Shown piece after piece: positions 1 through 17,960 of a stretch of 64,000 bases of DNA (positions are counted from its first letter, which is position 1; each line of letters begins with the position of its first letter). The notes below the pieces were generated by a model, which saw only the letters and a list, made by a program, of their open reading frames with translations, was not told where the DNA came from and did not search any database. The translations under genes were made by a program, and so were the position numbers. The stretch spans positions 62,001 through 126,000 of the forward strand of contig JASAMV010000254.1 in assembly GCA_030248065.1 (NCBI GenBank). The letters are read 5' to 3'. Source of the DNA: Rhynchonema sp. JSB1_4 (lineage: Eukaryota; Nematoda; Chromadorea; Monhysterida; Xyalidae).

Positions 1-145
1 GATTGGTGTGAGGTCAGTGCGAATGCAACAGATATTGCCCCAAACTTACATTGGATTTGCGAACCTGCCAACTTTACGTAATACCTAGTGGAGAATAAAG
101 CTCATGTTTCACAATGAAACATCAGCCAGCCAACCTCTATTGTAG

Positions 146-952
146 TGCCAGTGCAAGAGGAAATCGATCGTGTGATTGGCAAGGACCAACCAACATTCGA
201 TGATGCCACACGACTGCCCATTACCACCGCCACATTGGCTGAAGTGCGTTTTGATGATTTTCTCTTTTATTTTGTTTCAAAAATCAAAGGGAATGAGTGA
301 TACGTATGCTCAACAACTGGGTCACTGAATTCAACTTAATGTTCTATGATACTGTGTATCTGTCATTCTACAGTATTGCATAAACCACTCTGCGAAGTCA
401 CTGACTAATACCAAACTTGGTAATCTACTCATTGAAAACATCAAAATTGAAGATCCTCCCATATGGGTCCGATTCGGACCCGATTCGAGCTCAATAAAGT
501 TTGTTATACTGTTCTCACATTTCCACGCATTCTCACAGGTCTACCGCTACTCGAGCATGTCCGCCCTGGGCATCACACACGCGACTGTGAAGGACACGGA
601 GCTTTTGGGTCACCCTATCCCGTTCGACACCCCGGTTATATTCAACCTGTACTCGGCCCATTACGATTCGGCCGTTTTCGACCGACCCTATGAGTTTGAT
701 CCGCGACGTTTTTTGAATGAAAACGACCAACTTCGCGGCGAACTGGTTGATCGTATCATGCCCTACGGTCTGGGATGGCGACGCTGTGGCGGTGAACCAC
801 TGGCGAAAATGGACATATTTCTGTTTTTTGTCAGCATTCTGCAACGAGCCCGAATCGTATGTCCGAAAGGTACGGTGCTGGACCCGACCAATTACATAAT
901 GACGTTAGGTGTTGACCCATTGCCGTTTGAGATTCAGTTGGAAATGCGATAG
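146..952 (+). CDS. Cytochrome P450, C-terminal part (5' end outside window or unrecognised)
   Basis: Heme-thiolate monooxygenase, expected to be anchored in the endoplasmic reticulum. Two exons are visible: 146-243 and 539-952 (stop TAG), joined in phase 0 at GT-AG sites. The first encodes the stretch before helix K (VQEEIDRVIGKDQPT). The second carries the PERF-region residues FDPRRFL and the heme-binding loop PYGLGWRRCGGE, which fits FxxGxRxCxG with Tyr in place of the first Phe; the cysteine is the axial heme ligand. It ends PFEIQLEMR, a normal P450 terminus. The I-helix and membrane anchor are not seen, so earlier exons must lie left of position 1. CYP2-like proportions; the family is not assignable by eye. 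Parasitic flatworms are reported to keep very few P450 genes, often one, so this may be the main or only copy. Confidence 0.88.
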
Positions 953-1669
953 AAGCGCACAGATGCTGCAATTTGATGTTCATACATTTTTGTCTGTGAA
1001 TTGAAAACATTGATCATGACGGTTTTTGTCGCAATTGGTGAGCACAAATTGTTCCACGACGGTTTTGCCTTGATTCTTCTATTTATCTGATGCAATTAGT
1101 CTGCTCTCTGGCTCTAATGTTTGTAAAATTCGCTTCTTACTCAATTGAACTTGAACGTTTTAAGATTTCTCGATGATTTGTGCGACAAGTTGTGCTTGTC
1201 TGGCGTTTCCTTCATCACAAAAAAGTTGTGTTCATAATGGTTCTTGTTGTTTGAGTTTGACCACAAGCATACCTACGTGGATCTGGATGGTAATACGCAA
1301 TATAGAATTGCTATAATGCAATTCTGGTGACAAAAATGCAGAAAAATAAAGCAACTTTCGGCGAAGCGGACGTTGCACATTATAATGAATTCGTTGTCTC
1401 GGCTCCAGTACCCACCAATTTACCTACACATCAGACAACATGCAACCTGACAGACACACGCGCGCAGACTCACACGCGAACGCGGCACCAACCAAATGGG
1501 TATCCTCATGCAGCTTATATGTTGCTGTTACCATGGTGACCGACCAGTACATTGTATACCACATCGAAATCCGAAATTTCTTTTCACATGATCAGATATT
1601 TTATGAGTATTTGAACCAAAACCGAGTTATTGTTTGAAAATTATTTGAGATATTCTAAGGTCAATCAGT
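953..1669. other. Intergenic spacer between P450 and B9D2
   Basis: No exon recognised. The stretch is AT-rich with a short run of CA/CG-type simple sequence near 1450-1480. It must hold the P450 3' UTR and the promoter and 5' UTR of B9D2; no TATA box or poly(A) signal is convincing. Confidence 0.5.
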
Positions 1670-2965
1670 ATGGCCGAACTGCACATTGTGGGACAATTAG
1701 ATTCGGCCAGCGGCTTCCCGGATCCGCGATTGTTTCTCCACTGGGAATTGCACTATGGTGCGTTTTGGCCAACAAGAAATTCGGGATAATTTTCACACTA
1801 TTTTTGTTGAGAAATGTACATTTAAAGTTCAAAAAGGCTCAAATTGTATTTTCTGCGATGTGTATTTTGAGGTGGTGGCTGGCGACTTCTGAATGGATTG
1901 GTAAAGGGTCGTACTCAAACCGATTGGCCTGCCGTGGACGATGTTGTGCATTTCTGTCATCCCATTGACGTGCATTTGTCGACCAGAACAATTCAAGGTG
2001 ATTTTTTGCAACTTGACGTGGAGAGTGTTGGTGCGCGCGCTTCGGAAAATCGCATTTTCATGGATATTTTGAGACTGACAGATGCCACAAATTTCGACCA
2101 GTGTAAAACTTGTTTATTTACTGCCTGGGAACCACTTTTAAGCTGGTCGAGAATAGTAACATAGGCAAATCTCATAAATAATGCTTGACGCAAACGGCCA
2201 CGTGATGAAGGCAAAACATCGGATCGATCCGATCACGGAGTTTGATTTCGCCTAAAATATTTCTGCCTGATTTATCAAGGTTGGCCTCGGATCCAGCTGC
2301 ATGTCTGGCATCGGGACGAATACGGACGACAGGAGATCTGCGGTTACGGTATCGTGCATGTGCCGACAGCACCCGGACAGCATACGGTCGAGTGTCCCAC
2401 TTGGAGGGTGCAGGTGGGTGTGTCCCGGGACATCGTCAGCGTGCGTTAGGCACCACTGGATTGCTTGGTCTTTCTGCTGTATTCGGTCTGCACATGGCCA
2501 GAAACTGAGTATACATACATAGTTGCACTCCAATGGTGGTCCAGGTTTAGGCTAAAGAACGCCCACTAAGCTGGTACTGGTATTTGGGCCTCGTCACGAA
2601 TTTTCGAACGCAAATACTATACAGTAGCTTGGTTTTGGTTGTACAAAGGATGGTACATTTTCCTAACAGCCCTAAACGATGTGATTCTCGCGCCGCGCGT
2701 TTTCCCTAAAACCACCTGATGCCGAAAAGGATCAAAATCAAGTCCTTTCCTTTCTTTTTTATTCCTTTTCTGTTAATTCTTTTTATTTCAGGGTTCATTC
2801 CGTGAAGAGGTGCTGCAACATTTCGTCGGCGGCGGACTGCAACTGCACAACATGGACTCAATAATGAATAGTCCGGTCAAAGTGAACACGGTTGCGATGG
2901 GCACGATCACACTGCAACTGGCCATTGTCACCAGGAACTTCGATAAATTCGGCATTGAATGCTGA
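1670..2965 (+). CDS. B9D2: B9 domain-containing protein 2, complete
   Basis: Component of the MKS/B9 complex at the ciliary transition zone, which gates protein entry to cilia. Four exons: 1670-1757, 1872-1997, 2280-2413 and 2792-2965 (stop TGA), with junction phases 1, 1 and 0. The product is about 173 residues, against 175 in human B9D2. It starts [18 protein letters not shown], then has [49 protein letters not shown] and ends [10 protein letters not shown], each aligning with the vertebrate protein in order. The start ATG at 1670 matches the vertebrate start exactly. Together these blocks cover the whole B9 (C2-like) domain. No lesion seen. Confidence 0.96.
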
Positions 2966-3843
2966 CACTATGCTGCTATTCACAAAGCTTGATGGAATTT
3001 TCGAATATCGTCTTGATCAATATGCTTCTGAATTTGACGTGAATTACGTGAGCGAAAGTGAAAATTGTTTTGGACTTTTTTTGTTCGGGATTTGTGATCC
3101 AAGTTATCTATATCCTGTGCTTGTGCCAGCGTTGTAAAACAAAATTACTTTAATGCTATTATGATACGAAGCTATTATTCCTATCCTGCATATTTTCTTA
3201 CAAGCGTTTTGAAATTTTTTTCGAAATTCGGCGTTACAGAAATAAAACAACCAGCACCTCTTAGAGATCTGAAAAATTATTTTATTCCATCAATCACAGT
3301 GACAACAATACATATCATGTTTAGTTGAAAAAACGAAACTACAATAAGGGCGTAGTTAGCATAAATTCTGCACGTAAAAATGAAACTGTACACTGCTAAG
3401 GCACTTTTCCATGCGGAAATCTAGCGGGTTTACAAATGTCTTTAGAAACTGCGTGACCGTCAGAATAAAGAAGAAAAAACATGAAAGTCTCAAATCATAG
3501 TAAATCTAAGAAATTTTACAAACCTTTCATGTCTAAAGCATACAAGAGAAACCACAACGAGAGAAAAATCACCAGAATTGTTCATATATGCTACAAATGG
3601 TACAAAGCACTGACTAAAATTTTAAAGAAGTGTAAAAAGCTAAATTCAGCGATAAAAATAAATTAACTCGAAGGAAAACGAATACTGTACACATTTTGGC
3701 ACTTGGACTTGTTCTCGACCAGGGAAAGGTCTCTTTGAATGTTGACGCGTGACATTTTACAGCACCAGGTTAGCACAATAAAATGCATTCAAAAACATTG
3801 CAAAACATAATAATTGTAAAATCATACATATTTTCATAATCTC
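2966..3843. other. Convergent 3' spacer between B9D2 (+) and testican (-)
   Basis: No coding exon seen. It contains AATAAA at about 3241 on + (possible B9D2 poly(A) signal, about 275 nt after its stop) and TTTATT near 3281 (AATAAA on -), about 560 nt past the testican stop. The rest is AT-rich and lysine-codon rich on +, which gives a spurious short reading frame at 3481-3666. Confidence 0.45.
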
Positions 3844-6681
3844 TCAGAAATCATGTTGGTCCTCGTCATCTTGCTCGGCTGGAATTTGATTTGAAAAATG
3901 ACCAAAGTTACAGGTGACATCACTAACAAAACCACACACAGCACAACGACTGTGAACTTTGATGTCTCAAGTCTGCTCGAAAATACAGATTGAGAAGCCT
4001 CATGGACATGCTTGTGGTGGCTCTCCGCCCTCGCTATCCACAGATGTGACAAAACCCTGTTTGTAAGTTTGCACGCAGTGATGTTACAGGCCAGCAATAA
4101 GATTTATGCTGGTGGGGCTTTTTGGAGGCAAATTTGCCAGATGCGTTCGCACTGACGAGCCCTGGCGCCTCGGTTTGTCTGCGAAAGCAGGGCGAAACAG
4201 ACCAACATTGCTGCACTCAGTACAATGCATACCGATGTGTGTAGTTTGTCCGTGAGGTCATGCGACTCCTTGCCGGCTTCAACCTTGTGTTTGACATAAT
4301 ACAGTCGCATGACGCCGTAGTCACACTATACACTAACCGTATTGTCCACAATCGGGTCGTTTGTTGACTGTGCGCGACCGATCGAACTCACGTCCATACC
4401 GATCCACACACCAACATTGGTTCTCATGACACTGTTCCACTCGGTAGAAACCGTCAATATCGCAACGCGGAATAAACGCGCCTAAATTTATGAATATGAA
4501 TTGTATAGTTTCCGGTTCCCCGTTTCACAGGCCGGCGGTGCACCAGGTCATCGTCTGTTCGAAGGCATCAGATGGTCACGTAATATAACCCAAAAATCAC
4601 ATTCGAACTGGTTTGGCGTTAAACTGATGAACGCGTCAATTGCAGTCATATAGCCATACCACAAGGTGTTGTCAAAAGTTGGCGACTGCCTAAAACTGGC
4701 TGACCATACCAAAATCATCTGACGCATCCATATTCAAATGCCCGCAACACAACGTTGGACTCTCGGCATTTCGACTTGTTATGTTGGCTTTAGTTATGTA
4801 GTCGATGCGCTTTTCGTTTCGATTCGAATTTGTGAATATACAGATCTACCTTGCGAATCTTCCTCTAATGCCAGTAATTCTAAGCCAACTCACCCAACAA
4901 ATGCGGATCGACTTTGTGCTTCGCAGCGTGGCACGGCGGCTCCTTGCGCTCTGAAACACGAAAACGGTGTTTCATTTATTGACATTAGGATCTACGCACA
5001 AAAAGGTTAATCATCCGATGTACTATAAAGAGTTTAGCGCTCATCAATGCCCAAGCCCTGACGAGCCACCGGCCCACCTTGTCCGACCCATAGGAAACAG
5101 TCGCACCATTCGTCCAGCGAGACGGCGTTGTCTGCATTCTCATCACAGCGATCGATAAATGGCTTGATGCACGGCTCGTATCGGTCGCCTGTCAATGACA
5201 AGCGGGGTGATGTTTCAAAATTAGCTTGAACAAATGCACAGGTAAATACTTTCTGTGTGGTCTGGCGAGTAGACACACACCGCGTATTACGAGCCCGAGA
5301 ATATTAAACGCTGTCCGCATGTGGTATAGTCCCTGCAGCGTAACGTTATACGAGTAGAGAATTGTGTGTGCGAGCTGCGTATCGTTCGGTTTATAAAGTG
5401 GTTAGTGTGGCCACTGAGCTCGTTCCTGCAGCTCAGGTGGTAGAGCGCCTGACCGGTTGGGAGGTCGGCGGTTCGAGTCCTCTCAGGAACATTGTTTGGT
5501 GGTCGCAAGTCGACATCTGTTTGATTTATACCTTCCAAACTGCCCAATTCGTCCAGTGTCAATTCGTGGTCGTGATCCCCATCCCATTGCTGAAACATCC
5601 ATGCAACATCCGCAGCGCACGAAATTCGGTGCTCTAAAAATGTCCAATTTATGGAGAGAAATAACCGATAAAAATGCAAAAGAAACAACAAGTCTAAAAA
5701 GCAGCGAGTATGCCGGTGCACCAACTTGGCAGTGGACTTAGATCACCCTGTTGTGTCGTATGCACGTCACTGAACCATTTCAGTAATCGACCACCGATCG
5801 CCTTCAGTTGTTGGTCGTTGCAATCTAAATGGGGCGGCTGAGTTGCATTTTTTTGTTGGTATCCGACGCCACCGGAGTAATGAAAGATGCAGCGACGATG
5901 ATTGGGATAAAGGGGACCAAACATGGCTAACATCATAACGGGACCCAACCGTGCACTGATTCCTTGTCATCGTGCCTGGTCACGTGACGGTGCTCGGTGG
6001 TCTGATGCGAGCGCATACGTTTCAACAGAAATCGGTCGACCTGGAAAGCATCCAGATTTTGCCTATAAACAGTCATTATAATATTTATGCATAATATTCC
6101 TTCGTACCTCATTGAGTTCGTTGTCTAGTTGATTCTTCAGATGATATTGCTGCAGTTTCTCGGCCAGTTTCGTCGCAGGTTCACTCTGATGTTTCAATGT
6201 GTGATCAATAATCAGACCGGTGCGATGGTCGATCTTCAGTCCGTGACTGAAATTGATTCATGCTGTACTTTTTATCAGGAAAAAAGAAGTAATTTTGAAA
6301 AGTTTAAAAAAAGATTCCAACGAACATGTTATGCATTTGGTCCTTGTTGACGCAGAATGCATTGCTGCCTTTCACCAGACAAACTTGATAGGGTTCACAG
6401 TTGAGCACCTTGCACAGGTCGGCTGTAAATATAGATGACTTTCTCTTGAGTCCATTTCAATTTGGTACATCACATAATTCTTAGAATCACTCACTTTCAT
6501 CAAATGCTTCCGGGTAGTAAACACGCCATGAAGCTGACTCCTGCAAAAATGATTTTGTTTTCGCAACTAATTGTCTCACGAAAAATTAACCAAACTCAAA
6601 ACGAGAGAAGCAAGCAGCCGGCACCTGATGAGTCCAAGCGATCGGCACCAAAATCAAAGCCAACACCAACATCGACCTCAT
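3844..6681 (-). CDS. SPOCK: Testican / SPOCK-family extracellular proteoglycan
   Basis: Secreted calcium-binding matrix protein. Exons, 5' to 3': 6681-6625 (signal peptide MRSMLVLALILVPIAWTHQ), 6540-6495, 6422-6326 (DLCKVLNCEPYQVC follistatin-like), 6246-6108, 6040-5950 with a frame break near 5949-5927 into 5926-5747 (CNDQQLKAIGGRLLKWF), 5633-5532 (first EF hand, VAWMFQQWDGDHDHEL), 5188-5078 (second EF hand, YEPCIKPFIDRCDEN and EWCDCF), 4950-4894 (EPPCHAAKHK), 4481-4338 (thyroglobulin type-1, AFIPRCDIDGFYR and CWCVDRYG), 3878-3844 (acidic tail EQDDEDQHDF, stop). Most junctions are phase 1 and all phases fit except at the break. About 370-380 residues, near vertebrate testicans (about 440) but with a short acidic tail and a weak Kazal region. 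Conserved EF hands and thyropin make the family call firm. Confidence 0.93.
4110..4225 (+). repeat. Dispersed ~130-bp family, diverged copy
   Basis: Matches the family core (GCACTGACGA, then TCTGCGAAA and GGGCGAAACAG, then TTGCTGCACTCAG). It lies in the last testican intron but antisense to that gene, so it is an exception to the sense-orientation trend. Confidence 0.5.
4505..4585 (-). repeat. Dispersed ~130-bp family, copy in testican intron
   Basis: Carries the core GTGCACCAGGTCATCGTC (reverse complement of the + consensus) followed by GCATCAGATGGTCACGT. It lies in the intron between testican exons 4950-4894 and 4481-4338, in the sense orientation of that gene. Confidence 0.6.
5422..5490 (+). 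repeat. tRNA-derived sequence (SINE head or tRNA pseudogene)
   Basis: Acceptor arms GTTCCTG and CAGGAAC pair perfectly over seven bases. The A box GCTCAGGTGGTAGAGC and B box GGTTCGAGTCC are intact. The anticodon arm is about three bases short and the T stem has one mismatch, so a functional tRNA is unlikely. It lies in a testican intron, antisense to that gene. As I remember, similar tRNA-like pol III repeats are common in trematode genomes. Confidence 0.72.
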
Positions 6682-7989
6682 CTTGTTGTGATTCCACCCA
6701 AATCAGACTAACTCAGTCACAAAATCAATGCGCCAAACACACTGACACACACACACACACCGAAAAACTCTGTGTGACCAACCACTGCACCAGTCTTGCT
6801 TGTGTCTATGCTTACATTGCAGTGTTGAAGCTTTCCGAATGCTTTTGGGCACTACCCCACATGTATACCGATGAATGTACGCACACTGTAACCAACGGAA
6901 TGTCGGGCTGTAAAGTCAGTATTCAGAGCTGGTGAGCATATAGAAGTTCCCGTCCCGATGAGCAGTTTGCTGTTCCAGAACTACATACATAACTGATTCG
7001 GGATCCGCAGCTCAACACAAGGGTAGACACTGGTGCATTGTGTAGCTTGCTGGCAGCTGCAGCTTTACACACACACACACACACACACATGTGGAACGAG
7101 GGGGTGCACGGGTCAGTTTGGCTCCACCGGTTGACTAGAAGCTGAACCAAAAACTACAGACCATTGATTGCATGAATTTTCAAGTCGATCTATAAGCAAT
7201 TTTTTGTGATCTTGCAGTAGAATTTTATGCTGCTCTGTTTTTGTCGCATGTTTGGATGGTGGTGTTGACCCCCTAAACCAGGTAGGTATGCAACGTATTA
7301 CTACGCGTACACATTACAAACAGCAACCAAGCACCAGCAGTTGGTCAGCCCCGAAACCTAAACTAAATACAAGGGAACATGGAGTACAGCAAAGCAAATA
7401 GAAAGCTGCAACGGCTCTGAATGTTGTGTGGCTCACTGAGCTTTGACGTGTGCAGTGCAGAGGCACATTTATCGAATGGACATGTGTGCAACAGTTGCGG
7501 GCATCCGTTGGAGAGACAAAGAATATTAGTGCCGTGCGTAAGCATGAAGTTATCGCTGTTTCAGCACGAGTAGATTTTAGGAAAACCAAATTCCAACGAA
7601 CTGTTGCCGCTCTGGGTAACCATGCACGCATTCAAACTGATCTCTGCGTATAGAAACGAAAATTATACGAACGATTGTAGGTACGTACGTATGTATCTGC
7701 TTATACGCACGGTTTACATATCCTGAATTCGCACACCAAGAAATGGCCGTCTGCTATCATGACAGCCATGTTTCCAAGTGTTTTTCCTTAATTCCGAAAC
7801 GATATAACGAATCAACCGACCGAAATGATACCAGCAATGCTGTTCTGAGTGACAGTTATTGATTTTTCAAGCAAACCGCTGCAGAATTGTACATGATAAG
7901 TGATATTTATACAAACAGTTGCACAGTTTCGTACAGACTCAAACACAAACATAATAAGATCACTTTGGAACCCGAATCAAAAAAAATCA
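6682..7989. other. Spacer between HSP70 3' end and testican 5' end
   Basis: No exon recognised. Holds two CA/GT microsatellites (about 6745-6765 and 7070-7092) and a sequence at about 7524-7550 (AATATTAGTGCCGTGCG) shared with inverted-repeat elements near 16.9, 43.3 and 47.1 kb. The testican promoter must lie here, because the signal-peptide exon begins at 6681 on the minus strand. Confidence 0.5.
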
Positions 7990-14103
<6,114 letters not shown>

Positions 14104-17100
14104 TGATGGCACGACGACGCAATTATTAGGTCGGATCACATTGCGCGCTGCGTTTAATGGGTCGTTGAGGTCGCTCAAGCGTGTGAGGGTCGCTAGGGGC
14201 CATCTGCTGGGTAGTAAGTAGGTATGTTTGGGTACACATCTGCAAGGGAATATATGGATTTTTAGATGCAAAGTTGTTGCCTTGCTGGCCAGGTGCCTTG
14301 GCACACAGCAAAGTTCCTGTTCTCGGGTACCGGTTCCGGATCCGGACCCAATCTGGCTCGGAAGCATTCAACAGCTGGAAACACAGACGTCAGAGTGCCT
14401 GGATGCATCAGACTCAGCTGTAAATGACATTAATAATGTCAACTGACTCGGTCATTGTGCACTTGCTGCCGTTATGACAGCATATGACAGACTGACCTAA
14501 ATGTAAGCTAACGACACGGCTGTTAAACAAACGGTTATTGCTCGAAAGCTCGCTCAATGAGGTCTACTCCATATGGTTGAATTTATGCCCGCACAAATCA
14601 AATGGGCAAGGATAAAAAAAGTATCAACTAATCATGAAAGTAAGGTATGGTAGGTACATGCCTTTTTGTGTGCATACTTGATTGCGTGCTGCGTGTGACT
14701 AACGCGCCATGCTTTTTGAACCCGAGCCAAACTATTTAATTTTTCACGCGAGTCAAAGTGGTCTGCTACTTTAGCTGGCGCTGAATAATGGACACCCCAG
14801 ACGCTATCAGGCATCGAATTACAGGAAGTGAATTCTAAAAAAGCACCAATACTGACGTAAAAAAAGTACATCATTGACGTGAGCAATGTAAAGATACAAA
14901 TGGGATAAAGCCACCATGTGGCTGCTTTTTAGCTGAACAGCAGGAAAGTGCGCTTGTCTGATGACGACAACTATTGAAGGTATTGATTGGAGGCTTTCAA
15001 CTTTCTAACAAGAAAATCTACCCCGCAGAAAAATAGAGACATGCGGGAACGCAAATACATTTTAAAAACAATGAAAACAGCAAACAACCAAACTTCAAAG
15101 TGTGCTGCACATGAAGAGCTGCTTGTTATTCACAAACGGAACGCACCATTTTCGGCGAACGAATTATGGATTAGCGACGGAAGAAGAAAACATTCATTTG
15201 AAGTTAGACATAACGCGGCCATGTGGGCAGACTTTCGAAGCAGCGCTGTTTTATCCATGTTTCAAATAAAACGACTTTGCGGGGAGGCTCTGGTTCCAAT
15301 CGGCTTTGTCGGAACAAGTACTCAGAACAAAAACAAGGTTCCTCGAAATGCCCCTGAGGTATACCGAGGGCAGTCGCTGCAGATGGCGTGCATTTTTAAC
15401 AGAAACAGCCCCGATTGACGAATGTCCGGGATTTCGTGAAAAATTATTCTTTCGCTCATAAACGCGCAAAACGACGAAAGGTTATCCCCGAGTCGTTCCG
15501 GGTTCTTGAGAAGGGGGCTGCACGTCAATTACACCTCGCCGACGTTGAAAACACCAAAAACCTTTTTTTACCATGTCCGTTAGTTCAAGAAGTCCGAAAA
15601 CAGCAGGAACTGCGCTCATGTTTTGCCCGTCTCGCAAAGCGAGTCACTAATGCTTGCACGCTTGCAACGTGACTTTGTGAAAAACGACACTGTGTTTTGG
15701 GGCCGAAACGTATCCGCTGTCTGCTTGAAAATGATCACCTGTGATTTTTCTATACAAAATAGCATCCGAATTCAACCAGCGAATGTACATTACCTACATA
15801 CATAGTGCGTAAAGTCTATACTGAGGTTGACTGACGGTTGGGAGTCATGCTGCTTATCACTGGTCATTGAGTTTATCGTGACAATAATGGTTTCAGACAA
15901 GTTTAAAAAAAAACGCACGTTCCGTTCCTGACTCTAGATACAGTAAGAACACTAAGAACTACAGATCTCTACCCCACGCTTCATTAAACCAGGAGCAGAC
16001 ATGACGTTTTTCCAGTTTCTAGATTAGCAGTAATTTTTTAGTTGTGCTAATCTCGTCGAATTTGCGCGCCTGAGCGAACATGGAACGACTATATGGTCCC
16101 ATCAAACAACCTGCAAACGGCAACAGTGACGTAAAACAATGCCGATAAAGGTTACCGCAAGGCATGGACTTGCACCCAGACGTGTCCATGCTGTTACATG
16201 TACCTCCATGGCAATGTTCGCTTGAATGGCTGTCAGCAGCGTTGTTTTTTACGCATTTGCGCTCGCAAATGTGCGTACCAAATGCACTTGTGGATTCCGG
16301 CGTGTAACACCGTATTCTCGAAAATATTGTTGGTTGTTGTCAATTACAAGGTCAACTGGCTTGCTTGACAAAAGTTGCATTCATTTTTGAAAGTTTGAAG
16401 TTGTGCTCTGCAAGCGGATCAGTCCGCGGGTTCGAGAATGCGAGCCTGTATGTTTGCATTGTTTCACTTATATTTGTGCAAGACGGCGGCACGTCAGCAA
16501 TCTAGTGCAGTGCAGTGGACCAAGAAAAGTGGGTTCGACGAAACATTGGCTGGCAAGGCAACCATGACTGCAAACTGCCGGGCCGCATATCGGACATTGC
16601 AGCTGCAATTTACTTATTGTTTGCCAAATATTTTTTCATTCTTTGACCACCACGTTGGTCTCTATGTGGCACAAGATAAACATTCGTTTGTTCATGCCCC
16701 CGAACCGTAAAGAATTTGATGAAACTACAACGATGCATTCATATGGATCAGATAGTCCGATGCAATTGATCATAAAGTCCGACCTACGTCCCGCACCCGA
16801 CCATGCCTGGTACGTTTGAGCATCCTTGGTGACAAACGCTTGTTCCATAAGGGTCACAACCCAACGCTTATGACAACCGGTGGTACAGGGGTATATGATC
16901 TGCTGCCGTTTGCCAGCTCTGTGGGAGGCACAAACTGTGATAATATTAGTGCCGCGCGTGTTGACATTGTGAATATCGTTTTGGTCGCTATTTGTGGCTC
17001 ATGCTAATCGGCAGGCGTCAGAAATCCACATTTTATCGTGTCGTTTTTGCATGAGGAAACAGAAATGGCAATAAGAATCTCTTTTTCTTTTTACGCGCTG

Positions 17101-17960
17101 CATCAGTATTCTAAAATTGCAGGATGGCGCACGGAAACCTTGCAAAATATATAGGCACCAATTAATGTTGTACGATATTATCACCCACTGTCGTTTTTGA
17201 ACCACAACCACTTCAAGTCCGAAGATCCACTATGACACGGTACTCGTGTGGAACAGCTGCAGGTGCAGTACATCTTGGCTCCCAAGAGACCACGCATGAC
17301 AATGGTTCCGAAAATATGCATGTGACATCGTGAGAGGTCTAACGTTTAGAAGCGACGTTTGGTGCCTTCTGTTGAAACACCCGACGCTTATGTGCACTCG
17401 CGGAGGTCGGTTGACGCAGAGAAAAAGACAGACCCGAAATGCAGTGATTATTATTGATGGTTATGTCGCAATATTTATTAGTTCTCGGCGCAGCAAGAGC
17501 TAATTCCCTTGACTCTTGCCGATTCGGCAAAAATGAACATTGTTTTTCCTAAAATGTGCACGAATACGGGGCGTGTGCCAAATCTAGTTTGTGTTTTTTC
17601 ATATTTTTTCGTGCTTGGCAAAAACAACAAGTTTATGCGAACATATGCAAGCTTGGCAATGTCGACAGGTCCGCCGAAAACAAAACTACAACATAGGACA
17701 CGGAAAATTTTGTACAAAATTCTGATCCAATTTAGAAGAAGAACATGTGTCCTCAGAAGCAGTGTCCCATGCGCAATCAAAATTCTATAAAATACTATGC
17801 GGCATCAAACTTGGTGATCGGATATCGCATCGAAAGGGAACGGTACATACGGTACCTGACCCAATCTGTGTGATCGGTCTAAGGTATACGTGATGTAGTG
17901 TCGATTAGCAAAGTCTGACAGCAGCCGATCAGTGACACGCATGGAACATCAAAATGCGTA
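14104..17960. other. Gene-free stretch between HSP70 and methyltransferase A
   Basis: I see no exon with protein-family similarity. It must hold the HSP70 promoter and possibly an upstream HSP70 exon (there is an acceptor-like site near 14240 on minus). A 143-codon frame at 14987-15418 (+) has no recognisable domain and no supporting homology. Around 16936 is an AATATTAGTGCCGCGCG word shared with other repeats. No heat-shock element array stood out. Confidence 0.5.

Noticed and set aside
5422..5490. Functional tRNA gene
   Set aside because: The anticodon arm is too short for a 7-nt loop with U33 and the T stem has a mismatch.
6745..7092. CA/GT microsatellites as a regulatory element
   Set aside because: Short, common simple repeats with no further signal.
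14987..15418. 143-codon open frame on plus
   Set aside because: No family similarity, no neighbouring exons in phase, and no conserved counterpart in the window.
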